Shown one piece after another: positions 38,089-47,503 of a DNA stretch of 64,000 nucleotides (position 1 is its first letter; every line of letters begins with the position of its first letter). Under the pieces are notes generated by a model that searched no databases, was not told the origin of the DNA, and was given only the letters and a program-made list of their open reading frames with translations. The stretch is from an uncultured Clostridia bacterium. GTDB lineage: Bacteria > Bacillota > Clostridia > TANB77 > CAG-508. A program made the position numbers and the translations under genes. The stretch is taken from assembly GCA_944392945.1 (NCBI GenBank), contig CALXYJ010000005.1, positions 20,138 through 84,137 of the forward strand. The letters are read 5' to 3'.

Positions 38089-38757
38089 CTAATCAGCTAT
38101 CATATAGCCTACTCCTCTAATAGTTTTTAGGTATTTATCGTAATCATATTTCTTTAATATTTTTCTTAAACCACTTGCATACACTTCAACAACATTTGTA
38201 GTTGTTTCTGAATCAAATCCCCAAATTTTATCAAATATTTGCTCTTTTGTAATTATAGTATTTTTATAACTGATCAAATATTCTAACATTTCAAACTGTT
38301 TACCTTGTAAGCTAACCTCTTCATCTTTAATCTTCACAGTTCTACTATCTAAATTCATCTTTAAGTCTTTAAAGTCCAAACTATTTTTTATATAATTGCC
38401 TTTAACTCTCCTTATTATAGCTGATATTCTAGCTAATAGTTCTTCACTTTCAAAAGGTTTTACTAAATAATCATCTGCTCCAAAATTTAAGCCTTTTACC
38501 TTATCATGTACATCATCTCTAGCTGTTAATATTAATACAGGAGTAATTATCTTTTCTTTTCTAAGTTCTGCTAATACATCATATCCACTCATTTCTGGTA
38601 ACATTAAATCTAAAATTATTAAATCATATATTTTTAATTTTGCAGAAAATAATCCACTTATTCCATCATACTCTTGATGTACTTCATAATCATCCTGAAT
38701 TATTTGCTTAATTGTTTCTGATAATACTTTATCATCTTCTACAATTAAAATTTTCAT
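38089..38757 (-). CDS. OmpR/PhoB-family response regulator
   Basis: About 222 aa. The receiver domain starts MKILIVEDDKVL; the phospho-acceptor Asp is in LIILDLMLP (residue 50), with a conserved Thr (LILTARD) and Lys (YLVKPF). The C-terminal winged helix has the OmpR-type features LQGKQFEMLEYL and TTNVVEVYASGLRKIL, ending RGVGYMI. The ATG at 38757 is chosen over a GTG at 38766 because GGGTG is properly spaced. It probably controls the exporter operon upstream on the same strand. Confidence 0.93.
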   Translation of the reverse strand: MKILIVEDDKVLSETIKQIIQDDYEVHQEYDGISGLFSAKLKIYDLIILDLMLPEMSGYDVLAELRKEKIITPVLILTARDDVHDKVKGLNFGADDYLVKPFESEELLARISAIIRRVKGNYIKNSLDFKDLKMNLDSRTVKIKDEEVSLQGKQFEMLEYLISYKNTIITKEQIFDKIWGFDSETTTNVVEVYASGLRKILKKYDYDKYLKTIRGVGYMIAD

Positions 38758-38776
38758 TATATTCACCCACTAAAAA

Positions 38777-39403
38777 TTATATTTCTATAGTAGCAGTCAT
38801 TCCTATCTTTATATCTGATTCATTTTCGAATTCTACTATTACTGTAAAATTTCCATTACTTGCTGTACTACTTATATTAGTTATATAACCAGTTTTATTT
38901 AAACTTAAGGAAGAAATCGTTATATTAGCTTCTTGACCTATATATAATTGATTAATAACATCTTCACTTACATTTACTGATATCTGCAATCTATTTATAG
39001 ATGATATACTAATATAATTATCATTTTTACATTTTCCTTCTATTTCTGGAAGATTTAACTCATTAATAACACAATTATATGGGGCTGTCAAATATTCTCC
39101 ATTTGTATACTTTAATATTTTATCTCCTTCATTAACAGTCTCGTTTGCCTGAACATATACTTCTTCAAGATAATATGTAGCATGTAATGAAATATTTTCT
39201 GTTAATGCTGATTGAATCTGTGCTTTACTAGAAACTATAGTCTCTGATGAAGTACTAATATTATTATTGCTAATTTCCTTAGTATTTATTTCTGTTCTAC
39301 TATAATTATTTTCACTTCCTGCATTATATTTAAATAACATTACCAATAAAATAACTATTAAAAAAATAATTATAATTATCTTTATTTTAAAACCTTTTTC
39401 CAC
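38777..39403 (-). CDS. Short HlyD/MacA-like membrane fusion protein paralogue
   Basis: About 209 aa. One N-terminal membrane helix (IKIIIIIFLIVILLVMLF) precedes a lipoyl/barrel region (VNEGDKILKYTNGEYLTAPY, then LYIGQEANITISS, KIGMTATIEI). It is clearly homologous to the larger fusion protein at 42302-43261 but stops right after the barrel, lacking the membrane-proximal domain. The GTG at 39403 is chosen because AAGGAG is six bases upstream, one base after the preceding stop. It is probably an accessory or degenerate duplicate of the same export system. Confidence 0.72.
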   Translation of the reverse strand: MEKGFKIKIIIIIFLIVILLVMLFKYNAGSENNYSRTEINTKEISNNNISTSSETIVSSKAQIQSALTENISLHATYYLEEVYVQANETVNEGDKILKYTNGEYLTAPYNCVINELNLPEIEGKCKNDNYISISSINRLQISVNVSEDVINQLYIGQEANITISSLSLNKTGYITNISSTASNGNFTVIVEFENESDIKIGMTATIEI

Positions 39404-39404
39404 T

Positions 39405-40412
39405 TTATTCTCCTTCTTGTCTTGTAACATATATTCTGTAATTTCTTACACTTCCATCTTTAGCAGTTACTGTAATTAAAATCTTATTTGTACCTGTGTC
39501 TATATTTTCTATGCCATAGATTTTTACTACAGATTCATTATCTTCTGGTTCAGCAATAAGTGATAAATTATCTACATTATTATCTATCGTTAAAAAATAT
39601 GTTTCATTTTCCTTTTTAAAACTTTCCGTAAAATCATATCCTTCAACATATAAATTTGCCAAATAATTATTACTTGATCCATTATATACAACTGTTTCTA
39701 CATTGTTATTTTCATAATTATTACTAGAAGATCTAAGTGTAACTTGAATATTTGAGCCTATTTCTGTTTGTAATTCTTTGCTAGAGTCTTTTTCTAAATT
39801 ATTGCTTACTTTAGCTACATTATTAAGATTTTCTTGAAGTCCTGTATTAGATTTTTCCTGATTTTCAGTATTTGGTGTTATATCTCCTATATCTTCTTTT
39901 TCCTCTTTGTTATTTTCCTCAACATCTTCTATATCTTCTTCTTTATCAACTTTCTCAGAATCATTTATATTTTCCTCTTTATCTATGATTTTTATTTCTA
40001 TTTTTTCTATATATTCTTCATTTTCTTCATTTTCATTATCTTTTAAAGTTGCATTAAACGTAATTATATCACCAGTTTTATAAGTTTCTGGTATTTTATA
40101 TGATAAAACTAATGTATTTATATTATTACTTTCCTTTATAAAATTCATTTTTATTTTGTCCGAACTTTTTTCTATATCTATATCTTCTGATTCTTCCATT
40201 TCCTTCATATCTAAATCTGAAGTAATTGTAATAGAAAAATCATTATATTCTATTTCTTCTAAATTTAAAATTAATTCTATTTCATCATTAACAGCTAATT
40301 CATAGCTTTTAGCTGTTATAAAACTATCTTTACTATCATCAGCATTTACAAATGGAATACTAAAAAATATTAGAATAATTAACATAACACAAATTAATTT
40401 TACTTTTTTCAT
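39405..40412 (-). CDS. Secreted protein with cadherin-like beta-sandwich domain
   Basis: 335 aa. A clear signal peptide (MKKVKLICVMLIILIFF, cleavage near VNADD) is followed by a beta-rich domain resembling cohesin-type/S-layer modules (about 30-150) and an extremely acidic Glu/Asp/Asn linker (about 150-190). The C-terminal domain ends NKILITVTAKDGSVRNYRIY, the hallmark of cadherin-like beta-sandwich repeats. It lies between the ABC permease and the small fusion protein in the exporter operon. It is likely a surface or periplasm-like partner; function unknown. Confidence 0.75.
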   Translation of the reverse strand: MKKVKLICVMLIILIFFSIPFVNADDSKDSFITAKSYELAVNDEIELILNLEEIEYNDFSITITSDLDMKEMEESEDIDIEKSSDKIKMNFIKESNNINTLVLSYKIPETYKTGDIITFNATLKDNENEENEEYIEKIEIKIIDKEENINDSEKVDKEEDIEDVEENNKEEKEDIGDITPNTENQEKSNTGLQENLNNVAKVSNNLEKDSSKELQTEIGSNIQVTLRSSSNNYENNNVETVVYNGSSNNYLANLYVEGYDFTESFKKENETYFLTIDNNVDNLSLIAEPEDNESVVKIYGIENIDTGTNKILITVTAKDGSVRNYRIYVTRQEGE

Positions 40413-40424
40413 AAATTTATCCTC

Positions 40425-41593
40425 CTATTCCGTATGTAAAGCATCTATTGGGTTTAGCTTTGCAGCTTTATAGGCTGGGAAAATTCCAAATATTAGACCA
40501 ATAACTGCACTAGATAAAAATGCTACCACTACAATCCATACTTCTACTATAAAACTATATCCCATTTGACCTAATAAATTGCCTATTGCTATTCCTAATA
40601 AAATACCAATAATGCCTCCAACAATACATAATAATAAAGCTTCTATTAAAAATTGAACTAATATATCCATCTTCTTAGCTCCTAAAGCTTTCCTTATTCC
40701 TATTTCTTTTGTTCTTTCGGTTACAGAAACCAACATAACATTCATTACTCCAATTCCAGCAACTATTAAAGAAATACTTGCTATACCTCCAAGCATTATA
40801 GATAATGAATTATTTACTTCTTCCATTGTATTTAGCATTGAATCTTGCGAAGATACAGAAAAATCATCTGTAATTAAACCAAATGCAAATTCAATATAGT
40901 TTTCTATACTTGTACTTACACTTTCTATTTGATTCTCATCATCAACCTTTATATATAAATTATTAATAGTTGTATCTGCACCTAAATATTTTGCAGTTGT
41001 AAATGGTACTATTACTAAGCTATCTATATCATTACCCATGGAACTTCCTGTAGCAGTCAAAATTCCTATTACAGTATAATTATCTCCATCTATTTTTACA
41101 GAGTTTCCTACTATAGTATCATTTTCAAATAATGTTTCTGCAATATCACTTCCTAATAAACATACTTTACTATTATTATCTAAATCAATTTTCGATAATA
41201 TCTACCATCACTTATTGTTAAATTCATCACATCAATATATGAATCAGTAGTTGCTATAATATTAGCTCTTCCAGATGAATTTTCATTTCTAGTTATACTG
41301 GCACTTACTGTTTTATATGGGGCAACTTTATTTATCCCTTGAATTTCTTCTATTTCATCAATATTATCATAATCTAAACTTGTATCTGATGAATTTATAT
41401 TTAGTGTTAATATATCTGCACCAAGAGACTGAACTTGTGATGTAACTTGACTACTAGTTCCAGAACCTATTCCTACTAAAATTATTACAGAGGCAATTCC
41501 TATTATTAAACCAAGCATCGTTAATATAGTTCTTAATTTATTACCACTTATATTTTTTATAGATACTTTTAATATATTTAAAAATTTTGTCAC
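40425..41593 (-). pseudogene. MacB/FtsX-type ABC permease, frameshifted
   Basis: The N-terminal part (NKLRTILTMLGLIIGIASVI, first membrane helix and start of the MacB periplasmic core) ends at a stop at 41180. The rest continues in another frame (KIDLDNNSKVCLLGSDIAET, then the three-helix FtsX domain with VSVTERTKEIGIRKALGAK). One extra base in the T-run near 41195-41200 would fuse them into a normal ~390-aa permease. The start is the GTG at 41593 after AAGGAGG. It lies immediately downstream of its ATPase. It is either a real inactivation or a homopolymer sequencing error. Confidence 0.82.
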
Positions 41594-41594
41594 T

Positions 41595-42263
41595 TTATGC
41601 CTCCTTATACAATTTTCCATCCGATATTTTTACAATTCTTTTAGCTCTTCTAGCAACTTTTTCATCATGTGTTATTAAAATTATTGTTTGACCTTTATTA
41701 TTAAGAGCCTCCAATTGATTTATTATTTCTTCACTAGTTTTTGAATCTAATGCTCCAGTAGGTTCATCTGCCAATATAATTTCTGGCTTACAAGAAAGTG
41801 CTCTAGCTATTGCAACTCTTTGTTGTTGCCCTCCTGATAATTGCATTGGTAAATGTTCTTCTCTGCCTTTAAGACCTACCTGTTTTAAAAGTTCATACGC
41901 TATTTGCTTAGAATCTTCATTTGTATATCCCTTATATATTAATGGAACCTGAATGTTCTCAAAAGCTTTTAATTTTGGTAATAAATTAAAATTTTGAAAA
42001 ATAAAACCTATCTTATTATTCCTTAAATTAGCTAACTGATTTTCCGTAGCAGTACTAACTTCTATATCATCCAAAATATATTTTCCACTATCTGGAATAT
42101 CTAATAAACCTAAAATATTCATTAATGTAGATTTTCCTGATCCTGATGGACCAATTATAGAAACAAATTCACTTTTTTCTACAACAAAGTCAATATTATC
42201 TAGAGCCTTTATTGTTTCGTCTCCCATTTTAAAAGTTTTCGTAATCTTTTCCAATTTTATCAT
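41595..42263 (-). CDS. MacB/LolD-type ABC transporter ATPase
   Basis: About 222 aa. Walker A GPSGSGKST, a Q-loop FQNFNLLP, the signature LSGGQQQRVAIARAL, Walker B ILADEPTGALD and an H-loop (LITHDEKVA) are all intact. The ATG at 42263 follows AGGAGG; the longer reading from 42305 has no ribosome site. It energises the adjacent FtsX-like permease for export of a peptide, lipid or drug-like substrate. Confidence 0.92.
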   Translation of the reverse strand: MIKLEKITKTFKMGDETIKALDNIDFVVEKSEFVSIIGPSGSGKSTLMNILGLLDIPDSGKYILDDIEVSTATENQLANLRNNKIGFIFQNFNLLPKLKAFENIQVPLIYKGYTNEDSKQIAYELLKQVGLKGREEHLPMQLSGGQQQRVAIARALSCKPEIILADEPTGALDSKTSEEIINQLEALNNKGQTIILITHDEKVARRAKRIVKISDGKLYKEA

Positions 42264-42301
42264 TCTGTACTTCCTCCTTGTGGCATTCCTTGACTCATAG
42301 G

Positions 42302-43261
42302 TCATCCATTTCCACCATTTTGCATTCTTTCTCCGCCTGCACTTTGCATCATTCCACTTGCTCCACTTCCACTTGGTCCTCCGCTTCTACCATTAGTTTC
42401 TTCTCCCGATTTTCTAATAGTACTTTGAGTAGTTGTTGTTACAATTTGTATTATATCGTTTTCTTCTACTCCTGATACTACTTGCACATATTCATCATCT
42501 GCTATTCCAACTTCTATTTCTTTTTCTATAGCTTCATCATTCTCTAATACTGTTACATAATTTTTATTATCCTTTGTTGTAACTGCATTAATAGGAACTG
42601 CCAATACATCTTCCGCCTTTTCTAAAATTATTGTATTAGAAACTGTCATTCCTAGTTTCGCATTTCCATCGTTTTCAAAGGACACTATTGCTGAAAAAGT
42701 AGTTCCTCCATTTGAATATGTTCCTATAGAATCTATTTTTGTAATACTACCTATAAATGTTTTACTTTCATCAGCAGACAATGTTATATTTACTTCCTGA
42801 CCTTCTTCTACATCTTGAATTTCATTTTCACTTATTGATAAGGTTGTTTGCAATTCTTTTAAACTTTTAATTTCTATATAATTACTTGTAATACATTTTT
42901 CATCTGTTTCTGGAACAGATATACCAGATATTACACAGTCATATGGAGCAACTAAATATGTTCCATCTGTATATTCCAGTATATTTTCTCCTTCTTTTAC
43001 AGTATCATCATTTTCTATACACAACATTTCAAAATATTTATTAGTATTTAATTCTAACTTTTCTGTTAATGCTGTTTCTATTTCACCAGATGCTGTTAAT
43101 TCCTTTTGAATAGTATGTCTAGAAACAGTCTCTTCTGTTATAACAGTACTAGTAGAAGATGTATTTGTATTTAGACCTATTTTTTTACCTATAAAAAATG
43201 TTATAGTAGAAAATATTATGATGATAACTATTATAAATAGTACTTTTTTTATTTTTTTCAT
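42302..43261 (-). CDS. HlyD/MacA-family membrane fusion protein, probably C-terminally truncated
   Basis: About 319 aa. An N-terminal membrane helix (KKVLFIIVIIIIFSTITFFI) precedes a lipoyl half-motif (VKEGENILEYTDGTYLVAP), a beta-barrel, a membrane-proximal domain (VPINAVTTKDNKNYVTVLE) and a Gly/Met-rich tail. The stop TGA at 42302 is followed in the same frame by PMSQGMPQGGSTE and a TGA that overlaps the ATPase ATG. This suggests the original gene ended at 42260 and that a GGA-to-TGA change shortened it by 14 residues. The start is set at 43261, after GGAGG. Confidence 0.85.
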   Translation of the reverse strand: MKKIKKVLFIIVIIIIFSTITFFIGKKIGLNTNTSSTSTVITEETVSRHTIQKELTASGEIETALTEKLELNTNKYFEMLCIENDDTVKEGENILEYTDGTYLVAPYDCVISGISVPETDEKCITSNYIEIKSLKELQTTLSISENEIQDVEEGQEVNITLSADESKTFIGSITKIDSIGTYSNGGTTFSAIVSFENDGNAKLGMTVSNTIILEKAEDVLAVPINAVTTKDNKNYVTVLENDEAIEKEIEVGIADDEYVQVVSGVEENDIIQIVTTTTQSTIRKSGEETNGRSGGPSGSGASGMMQSAGGERMQNGGNG

Positions 43262-43275
43262 TTTTTCCTCCTGCA

Positions 43276-43503
43276 TTATGATTCTGATGTTTCGCTATCT
43301 TGATTTTCTTTTTGCGTCATATCCATACTTCTTCCTCCTGGAATCATATTACCATCTGGTGGATCTCCCATTTGACCTTGACCATTTCTTTCTTCCATTC
43401 TTCCTGAATTTCCTGAATTATTTTGCAATACTAGAAAAATTCCTGTTGCTAAAATAGTACCTATTAAAATACCTATTATTAAAGTTAAAATTTCTTTTTT
43501 CAT
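43276..43503 (-). CDS. Small single-span membrane protein of the exporter operon
   Basis: About 75 aa: one helix (ILTLIIGILIGTILATGIFLV), then a Gly/Met/Asn/Gln-rich extracytoplasmic tail (GRMEERNGQGQMGDPPDGN). The ATG at 43503 follows AGGAGG; an upstream ATG at 43542 has no ribosome site. The tail resembles the Gly/Met-rich end of the adjacent membrane fusion protein. It leads the operon, and the following gene starts within 15 bp of its stop. Possibly an assembly or sensing partner. Confidence 0.65.
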   Translation of the reverse strand: MKKEILTLIIGILIGTILATGIFLVLQNNSGNSGRMEERNGQGQMGDPPDGNMIPGGRSMDMTQKENQDSETSES

Positions 43504-43611
43504 TTTTATCCTCCTATAATTTATATATCTGGCTAAAGCCATTTTTCTTTTATATTATAAAAAGCTATAATTAAATTTACCTTAAAAAATTGTGAACTTT
43601 TTGTGAACGCA

Positions 43612-43644
43612 AAAAAATACACCTATATAAAAGGTGTATTTTTT
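43612..43644 (-). terminator. Terminator of the CDF transporter gene
   Basis: A 13-bp stem (AAAAAATACACCT and complement) with a 7-nt loop directly at the stop of the transporter gene, with seven T following on the minus strand. Confidence 0.85.
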
Positions 43645-44806
43645 AAATATATGAAGTTTCTACTTTAATGACTGCAAAATATTTATTATTTTTTTCATGA
43701 ATTTTATTTTGAATATTTTTTCTTATTTCTTCTCCATCATATTCTTTATCTCTTGGAACAACTAAATCAAATATTAAATTAATTCTTTGCCCTCCATCTG
43801 TCATCCTAAAATCATGTATAGAAAATTCTGGATTCATTTCTTTTACGATTTTTTCTGTAAACTCTTTCATTTCATTAATTTCTTTATTATTAACAACTAT
43901 TGGATCCATATGTATTGTTGTTATACAATTAAATTTATTAAATAAATCCTGCTCCATTTGATCTATTACATCATGAACTTTACAGATATCTCCATCTGCA
44001 GGAACTTCTGCATGAAATGAAACTATTTTTCTCCCTGGACCATAATCATGTACCATTATATCATGTATTCCTGAAATCATATCATATTTCTTAGCTTCTT
44101 CTTCGATATTCTTAATAAACTCAGGATCTGGTTTCATTCCTAATAATAAATCCACTGTTTCTTTTATTGCTTTATATCCTGTAAATAAAATAAATATAGA
44201 AACAATTAAACTTGCATATCCATCTATTGATATTCCGAATATTCTTGCAACTATTGCAGATAACAAAACAACTAATGTAGATATTGAATCAGAAATACTA
44301 TCATAAGCATTACCTTTTATTGCATTAGAATCAATTATTTTGGCAATTTTTTTATAAAAGAAAAATAGCCATAATTTTGTTAATACTGCTATTACCAATA
44401 TAATAATTGTTACATTATTAACATTAGGAAGTTCTGGATGAATTATTTTATCAACTGAACTTTTTAATAATTCAAAACCTACCATTAATATAATTATATC
44501 AACTATAAATGCAGTTATATATTCCATTCTTCCATGTCCCCATGGATGATCTTTATCAATTTTCTTTTGCGAAATTTTAAATCCTATCATTGTTACAAAA
44601 GATGAACCTACATCTGTAATATTATTTAATGAATCAGATATAATAGAAATTGAATTTGCAATTATTCCAATAACAAGTTTTACTATTGATAATAATATAT
44701 TAACTAAAATTCCTGTTATAGAAGAAAGCATTCCATATTTTCCCCTAATTTCTGTATTATTTACATCTTTATCTTTTATAAATAATTTAATTAATAAATT
44801 TGTCAT
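43643..44806 (-). CDS. Cation diffusion facilitator (CDF) family transporter
   Basis: A 387-aa divalent metal:proton antiporter (Zn/Mn/Fe/Co type). Six helices carry the metal site motifs DSLNNITDVGSS (helix II) and DSISDSISTLVVL (helix V), with the HPWGHGRMEY loop between. A C-terminal cytoplasmic ferredoxin-like domain (HDIMVHDYGPGRKIVSFHAE) and an extra ~70-residue extension make it longer than typical ~300-aa members. It is monocistronic. No metal riboswitch was recognised in the upstream 157 bp. Confidence 0.93.
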   Translation of the reverse strand: MTNLLIKLFIKDKDVNNTEIRGKYGMLSSITGILVNILLSIVKLVIGIIANSISIISDSLNNITDVGSSFVTMIGFKISQKKIDKDHPWGHGRMEYITAFIVDIIILMVGFELLKSSVDKIIHPELPNVNNVTIIILVIAVLTKLWLFFFYKKIAKIIDSNAIKGNAYDSISDSISTLVVLLSAIVARIFGISIDGYASLIVSIFILFTGYKAIKETVDLLLGMKPDPEFIKNIEEEAKKYDMISGIHDIMVHDYGPGRKIVSFHAEVPADGDICKVHDVIDQMEQDLFNKFNCITTIHMDPIVVNNKEINEMKEFTEKIVKEMNPEFSIHDFRMTDGGQRINLIFDLVVPRDKEYDGEEIRKNIQNKIHEKNNKYFAVIKVETSYI

Positions 44807-44906
44807 TTTTCTTACTCCTTTTTTAATGCTTAATAGTTATATCATATTTTATTTTTATATACAAGTTTTTATCATAAACTAAAGAACGGGATCTTTCAAC
44901 ACATAT

Positions 44907-44939
44907 AAAAACTGTAAATAAATATTATTTACAGTTTTT
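44907..44939 (-). terminator. Terminator of the 586-aa gene
   Basis: A perfect 14-bp stem (AAAAACTGTAAATA and complement) with a 5-nt loop, 25 bp after the stop of the gene ending at 44964. Confidence 0.75.
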
Positions 44940-44963
44940 TGATAAATCGTTATCTATATAAAA

Positions 44964-46724
44964 TTACCTTGGTTTTATATTTATCTCAGTTTTAGAATTG
45001 TCTTTTCCTGATTTATTTCTTCTTTTACTTTCAACAATTATTATCTCAAATGGATTTAATTTGCCTTGAACTACATTTTGCATTACTTTCTTCCAGTTTG
45101 CATCATGTTTTACCCTAACAGGTTTCCTTGAATTTAATCTCTGACCTTTTTCCATTTTTTCTCTATTTTCTCTTTTAGTATTAGTAAAAAAGATCATTCT
45201 TTTTCCTTCTTGTGCATGTAATCTTCTATATTGTTTCTGTGTAGGAACATTTTCCAATTTCTTTTTACTTGCTAATACTTTATCAACTTGCTCCATAGGT
45301 ACAATTACTGTTGAATTACTATATGGATATCTTTTTTCCCCAGTTTTATCTTTCTTCCAGAAACATTCTACAACAGCAAATTTTAATTGAGGATACATAT
45401 ATACTGCATATCCTTCATATGCTTTTCCTGTTTTTCCACGATATGCTATAGGTGTTTCTTTTGAAGATTGAAGTATTTTATCTTTTTCTTCTGGTAAAAT
45501 AAATCCAACTTTATAAACTTTTAGAGGATCTTTCTCTACATCATCTTCTGGTTTTACTACATCTTCTCCTCTCCTTATTTTTTCAAAAGTTCCTTTTAAA
45601 TCAATTTCTCTTTCTTCTAAGCCTTGCAAAAGATCTCCCTTTACATTTAGACTACTTGGTAAAACATTATCTCTGTAATGAGATAAATCATATTTTAAAT
45701 TCTTTGTGGTATATACAATTCTTTTTTCTTTTGGAATTTCCTCAACTAACAAAGAACCTTTAAATTTTACATTTCCCATGCCCTCTAAGATTCTAGACAT
45801 TTCTACCATTGTATTATATACTTCTGTTATTTTTTTGGCTTCTTCAGAAGTATATTCTTTTTTCTCTTCTAAACTTCTTTGTAAAAATTCTCTACCCCTA
45901 TATGCAGATATCATAAATAAATTTTCTAACTTAATATCCTGTTTAAATTCTAACACAGTTTTAGGAATATATGGCGCAATTTGAAAAATATTTTCCCTAT
46001 CCGCACTTTCAAACCAGTCTTTTGTCTCATCTACCGTTTTTCCTTTTGTTTGAGCCATTTCATATATTTCTTTATTTACTATTACCCTATACAAATCTCT
46101 TGGTATTACTTTAATTAAATCACTTGGTTTTAATAAGTTCAATGATTTTAATACTAAATCATTATCCTCTAATTCTTTTGGAACTGGTTTTATTTCTCTT
46201 ATTCCTAATACTTCATAAGTTGAAAATCTATCAATTTTTATTTTTCCAGTTATTTCATCTTGATATAAACTATATAATACAACATTATCTGATTTTCTTA
46301 AATTTTCCTCCATAATTTGAAGTAATCTACTATTTGCTTTACTATAAAATTGTGCATTTAAGCTATCTATATCAGAGCTATCATTATATTCTTCTCCTAT
46401 TATAGCATAACCCTGTTTTTCCATTTTTGCTGTTATCTCATCAAAATACCTAGAACTTTCATTATCATTTATACTTTCACTACGTTCTCTTTGTCTTTCT
46501 AGTAGTAATTTGTATCTAAGAACAATAAATTTATCTATGTCAATTTTTTCTTTATATTTGCTAACGAATTTATATAATTCATTTTCATTAAAAAAAGACC
46601 TATTTCCTATAATATCATTAAAATTAGCTTCGTCAAAATTTAATACAGCACTAAGCATATTGCTTTCCATACCACCAATACATGCAAGTTTTAAAAGCTT
46701 ATTACTATCTTTTATTTTTCCCAT
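44964..46724 (-). CDS. 586-aa protein of unknown function
   Basis: A large, soluble, charged protein without signal peptide or membrane helices. The N-terminal half is helical (KLLKLACIGGMESNMLSAV, a KEKIDIDKFIVLRYKLLLE helix). The middle has a KVIPRDLYRVIVNKEIYEM stretch. The C-terminal part (about 410-520) is beta-rich with YRGKTGKAYEGYAVYMYP and FAVVECFWKKD, followed by a very basic tail (RRNKSGKDNSKTEINIKPR). The tail suggests nucleic acid binding. I recognise no family. It is monocistronic between terminators. Confidence 0.65.
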   Translation of the reverse strand: MGKIKDSNKLLKLACIGGMESNMLSAVLNFDEANFNDIIGNRSFFNENELYKFVSKYKEKIDIDKFIVLRYKLLLERQRERSESINDNESSRYFDEITAKMEKQGYAIIGEEYNDSSDIDSLNAQFYSKANSRLLQIMEENLRKSDNVVLYSLYQDEITGKIKIDRFSTYEVLGIREIKPVPKELEDNDLVLKSLNLLKPSDLIKVIPRDLYRVIVNKEIYEMAQTKGKTVDETKDWFESADRENIFQIAPYIPKTVLEFKQDIKLENLFMISAYRGREFLQRSLEEKKEYTSEEAKKITEVYNTMVEMSRILEGMGNVKFKGSLLVEEIPKEKRIVYTTKNLKYDLSHYRDNVLPSSLNVKGDLLQGLEEREIDLKGTFEKIRRGEDVVKPEDDVEKDPLKVYKVGFILPEEKDKILQSSKETPIAYRGKTGKAYEGYAVYMYPQLKFAVVECFWKKDKTGEKRYPYSNSTVIVPMEQVDKVLASKKKLENVPTQKQYRRLHAQEGKRMIFFTNTKRENREKMEKGQRLNSRKPVRVKHDANWKKVMQNVVQGKLNPFEIIIVESKRRNKSGKDNSKTEINIKPR

Positions 46725-46863
46725 ATATTCCTCCTTGCTACCATATTATAAAAAATGGCTACACTAATTTTAATTATACCATATTATTCAATTTTTCACA
46801 ACATTATGTAAAATTGCCTTTTAGGCTTTCTTCCTTAATATATAGTTACTAATAAAATATTTT

Positions 46864-47394
46864 CTATAGTTTATATTTTTTTATATTTTCCTTTGTAGAA
46901 AATCCATCCTTTTCCGAAACTTTATTTAATAATGTAAAACCATCTAAATGGTCACATTCATGTTGAATAAGACGTGCAAAAAATCCATTTAATTCTCGCT
47001 CTATTTTATCTCCATTTTCATTGTAATATTCTAATCTTATATTTTTATATCTTTCTACTTTTCCACTAATTGAAGGAACGCTTAAACATCCTTCAAATTG
47101 TATATCAGTTTCATCAGATAATTTTTGCCATTTTGGATTTATCATTGCAGTTTGTGGTATATCTTCTGCATTATTATATTTAATGTCTTCCTTTTTAGCT
47201 CCAACTACTATAATTCTTTTATTAATTCCTATTTGTGGAGCTGCAATTCCTAAACCTATCCCATCCTCTAGTGTTGCCCTTAAATCTTCAATAATATCTA
47301 ATATTTCGTTATTTATATTATTTATATCTACTTCATCAGAAATTTTATTTAATATTGGATCACCAACTTCTCTTACTTTGATTATTTTTCCCAT
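46864..47394 (-). CDS. def: Peptide deformylase
   Basis: Removes the N-formyl group from nascent proteins. The 176-aa protein has the three signature motifs: GLGIAAPQIG, EGCLSVP and QHECDHLDG, with Cys and two His as metal ligands and Glu as catalytic base. An AGGAGG-type site precedes the ATG. It stands apart from fmt and the usual priA-def-fmt cluster. A small GCC-TTTTA-GGC hairpin lies about 40 bp downstream. Confidence 0.95.
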   Translation of the reverse strand: MGKIIKVREVGDPILNKISDEVDINNINNEILDIIEDLRATLEDGIGLGIAAPQIGINKRIIVVGAKKEDIKYNNAEDIPQTAMINPKWQKLSDETDIQFEGCLSVPSISGKVERYKNIRLEYYNENGDKIERELNGFFARLIQHECDHLDGFTLLNKVSEKDGFSTKENIKKYKL

Positions 47395-47450
47395 CTTACT
47401 TCCTCCTTTATAACATTTATATCACTAAATATTTTTTATTACAACTATAA

Positions 47451-47489
47451 AAACAGTGTGGCATAACCTCAAATTACGCCACACTGTTT
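47451..47489 (-). terminator. Terminator of the 102-aa cassette gene
   Basis: A perfect 12-bp stem (AAACAGTGTGGC and complement) with a partly paired 15-nt loop, followed by five T on the minus strand. Confidence 0.85.
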
Positions 47490-47503
47490 ATTTTTCCGGT
47501 ATC

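Noticed and set aside
36894..41200. Programmed frameshifting in the kinase and permease genes
   Set aside because: No slippery heptamer with a following pseudoknot was recognised; single-base homopolymer loss or sequence error is simpler.
42302..42304. TGA read as an amino acid (recoded genetic code) in the membrane fusion gene
   Set aside because: TGA ends several other intact genes here, for example those ending at 52587, 59623 and 62114, so the code is standard.
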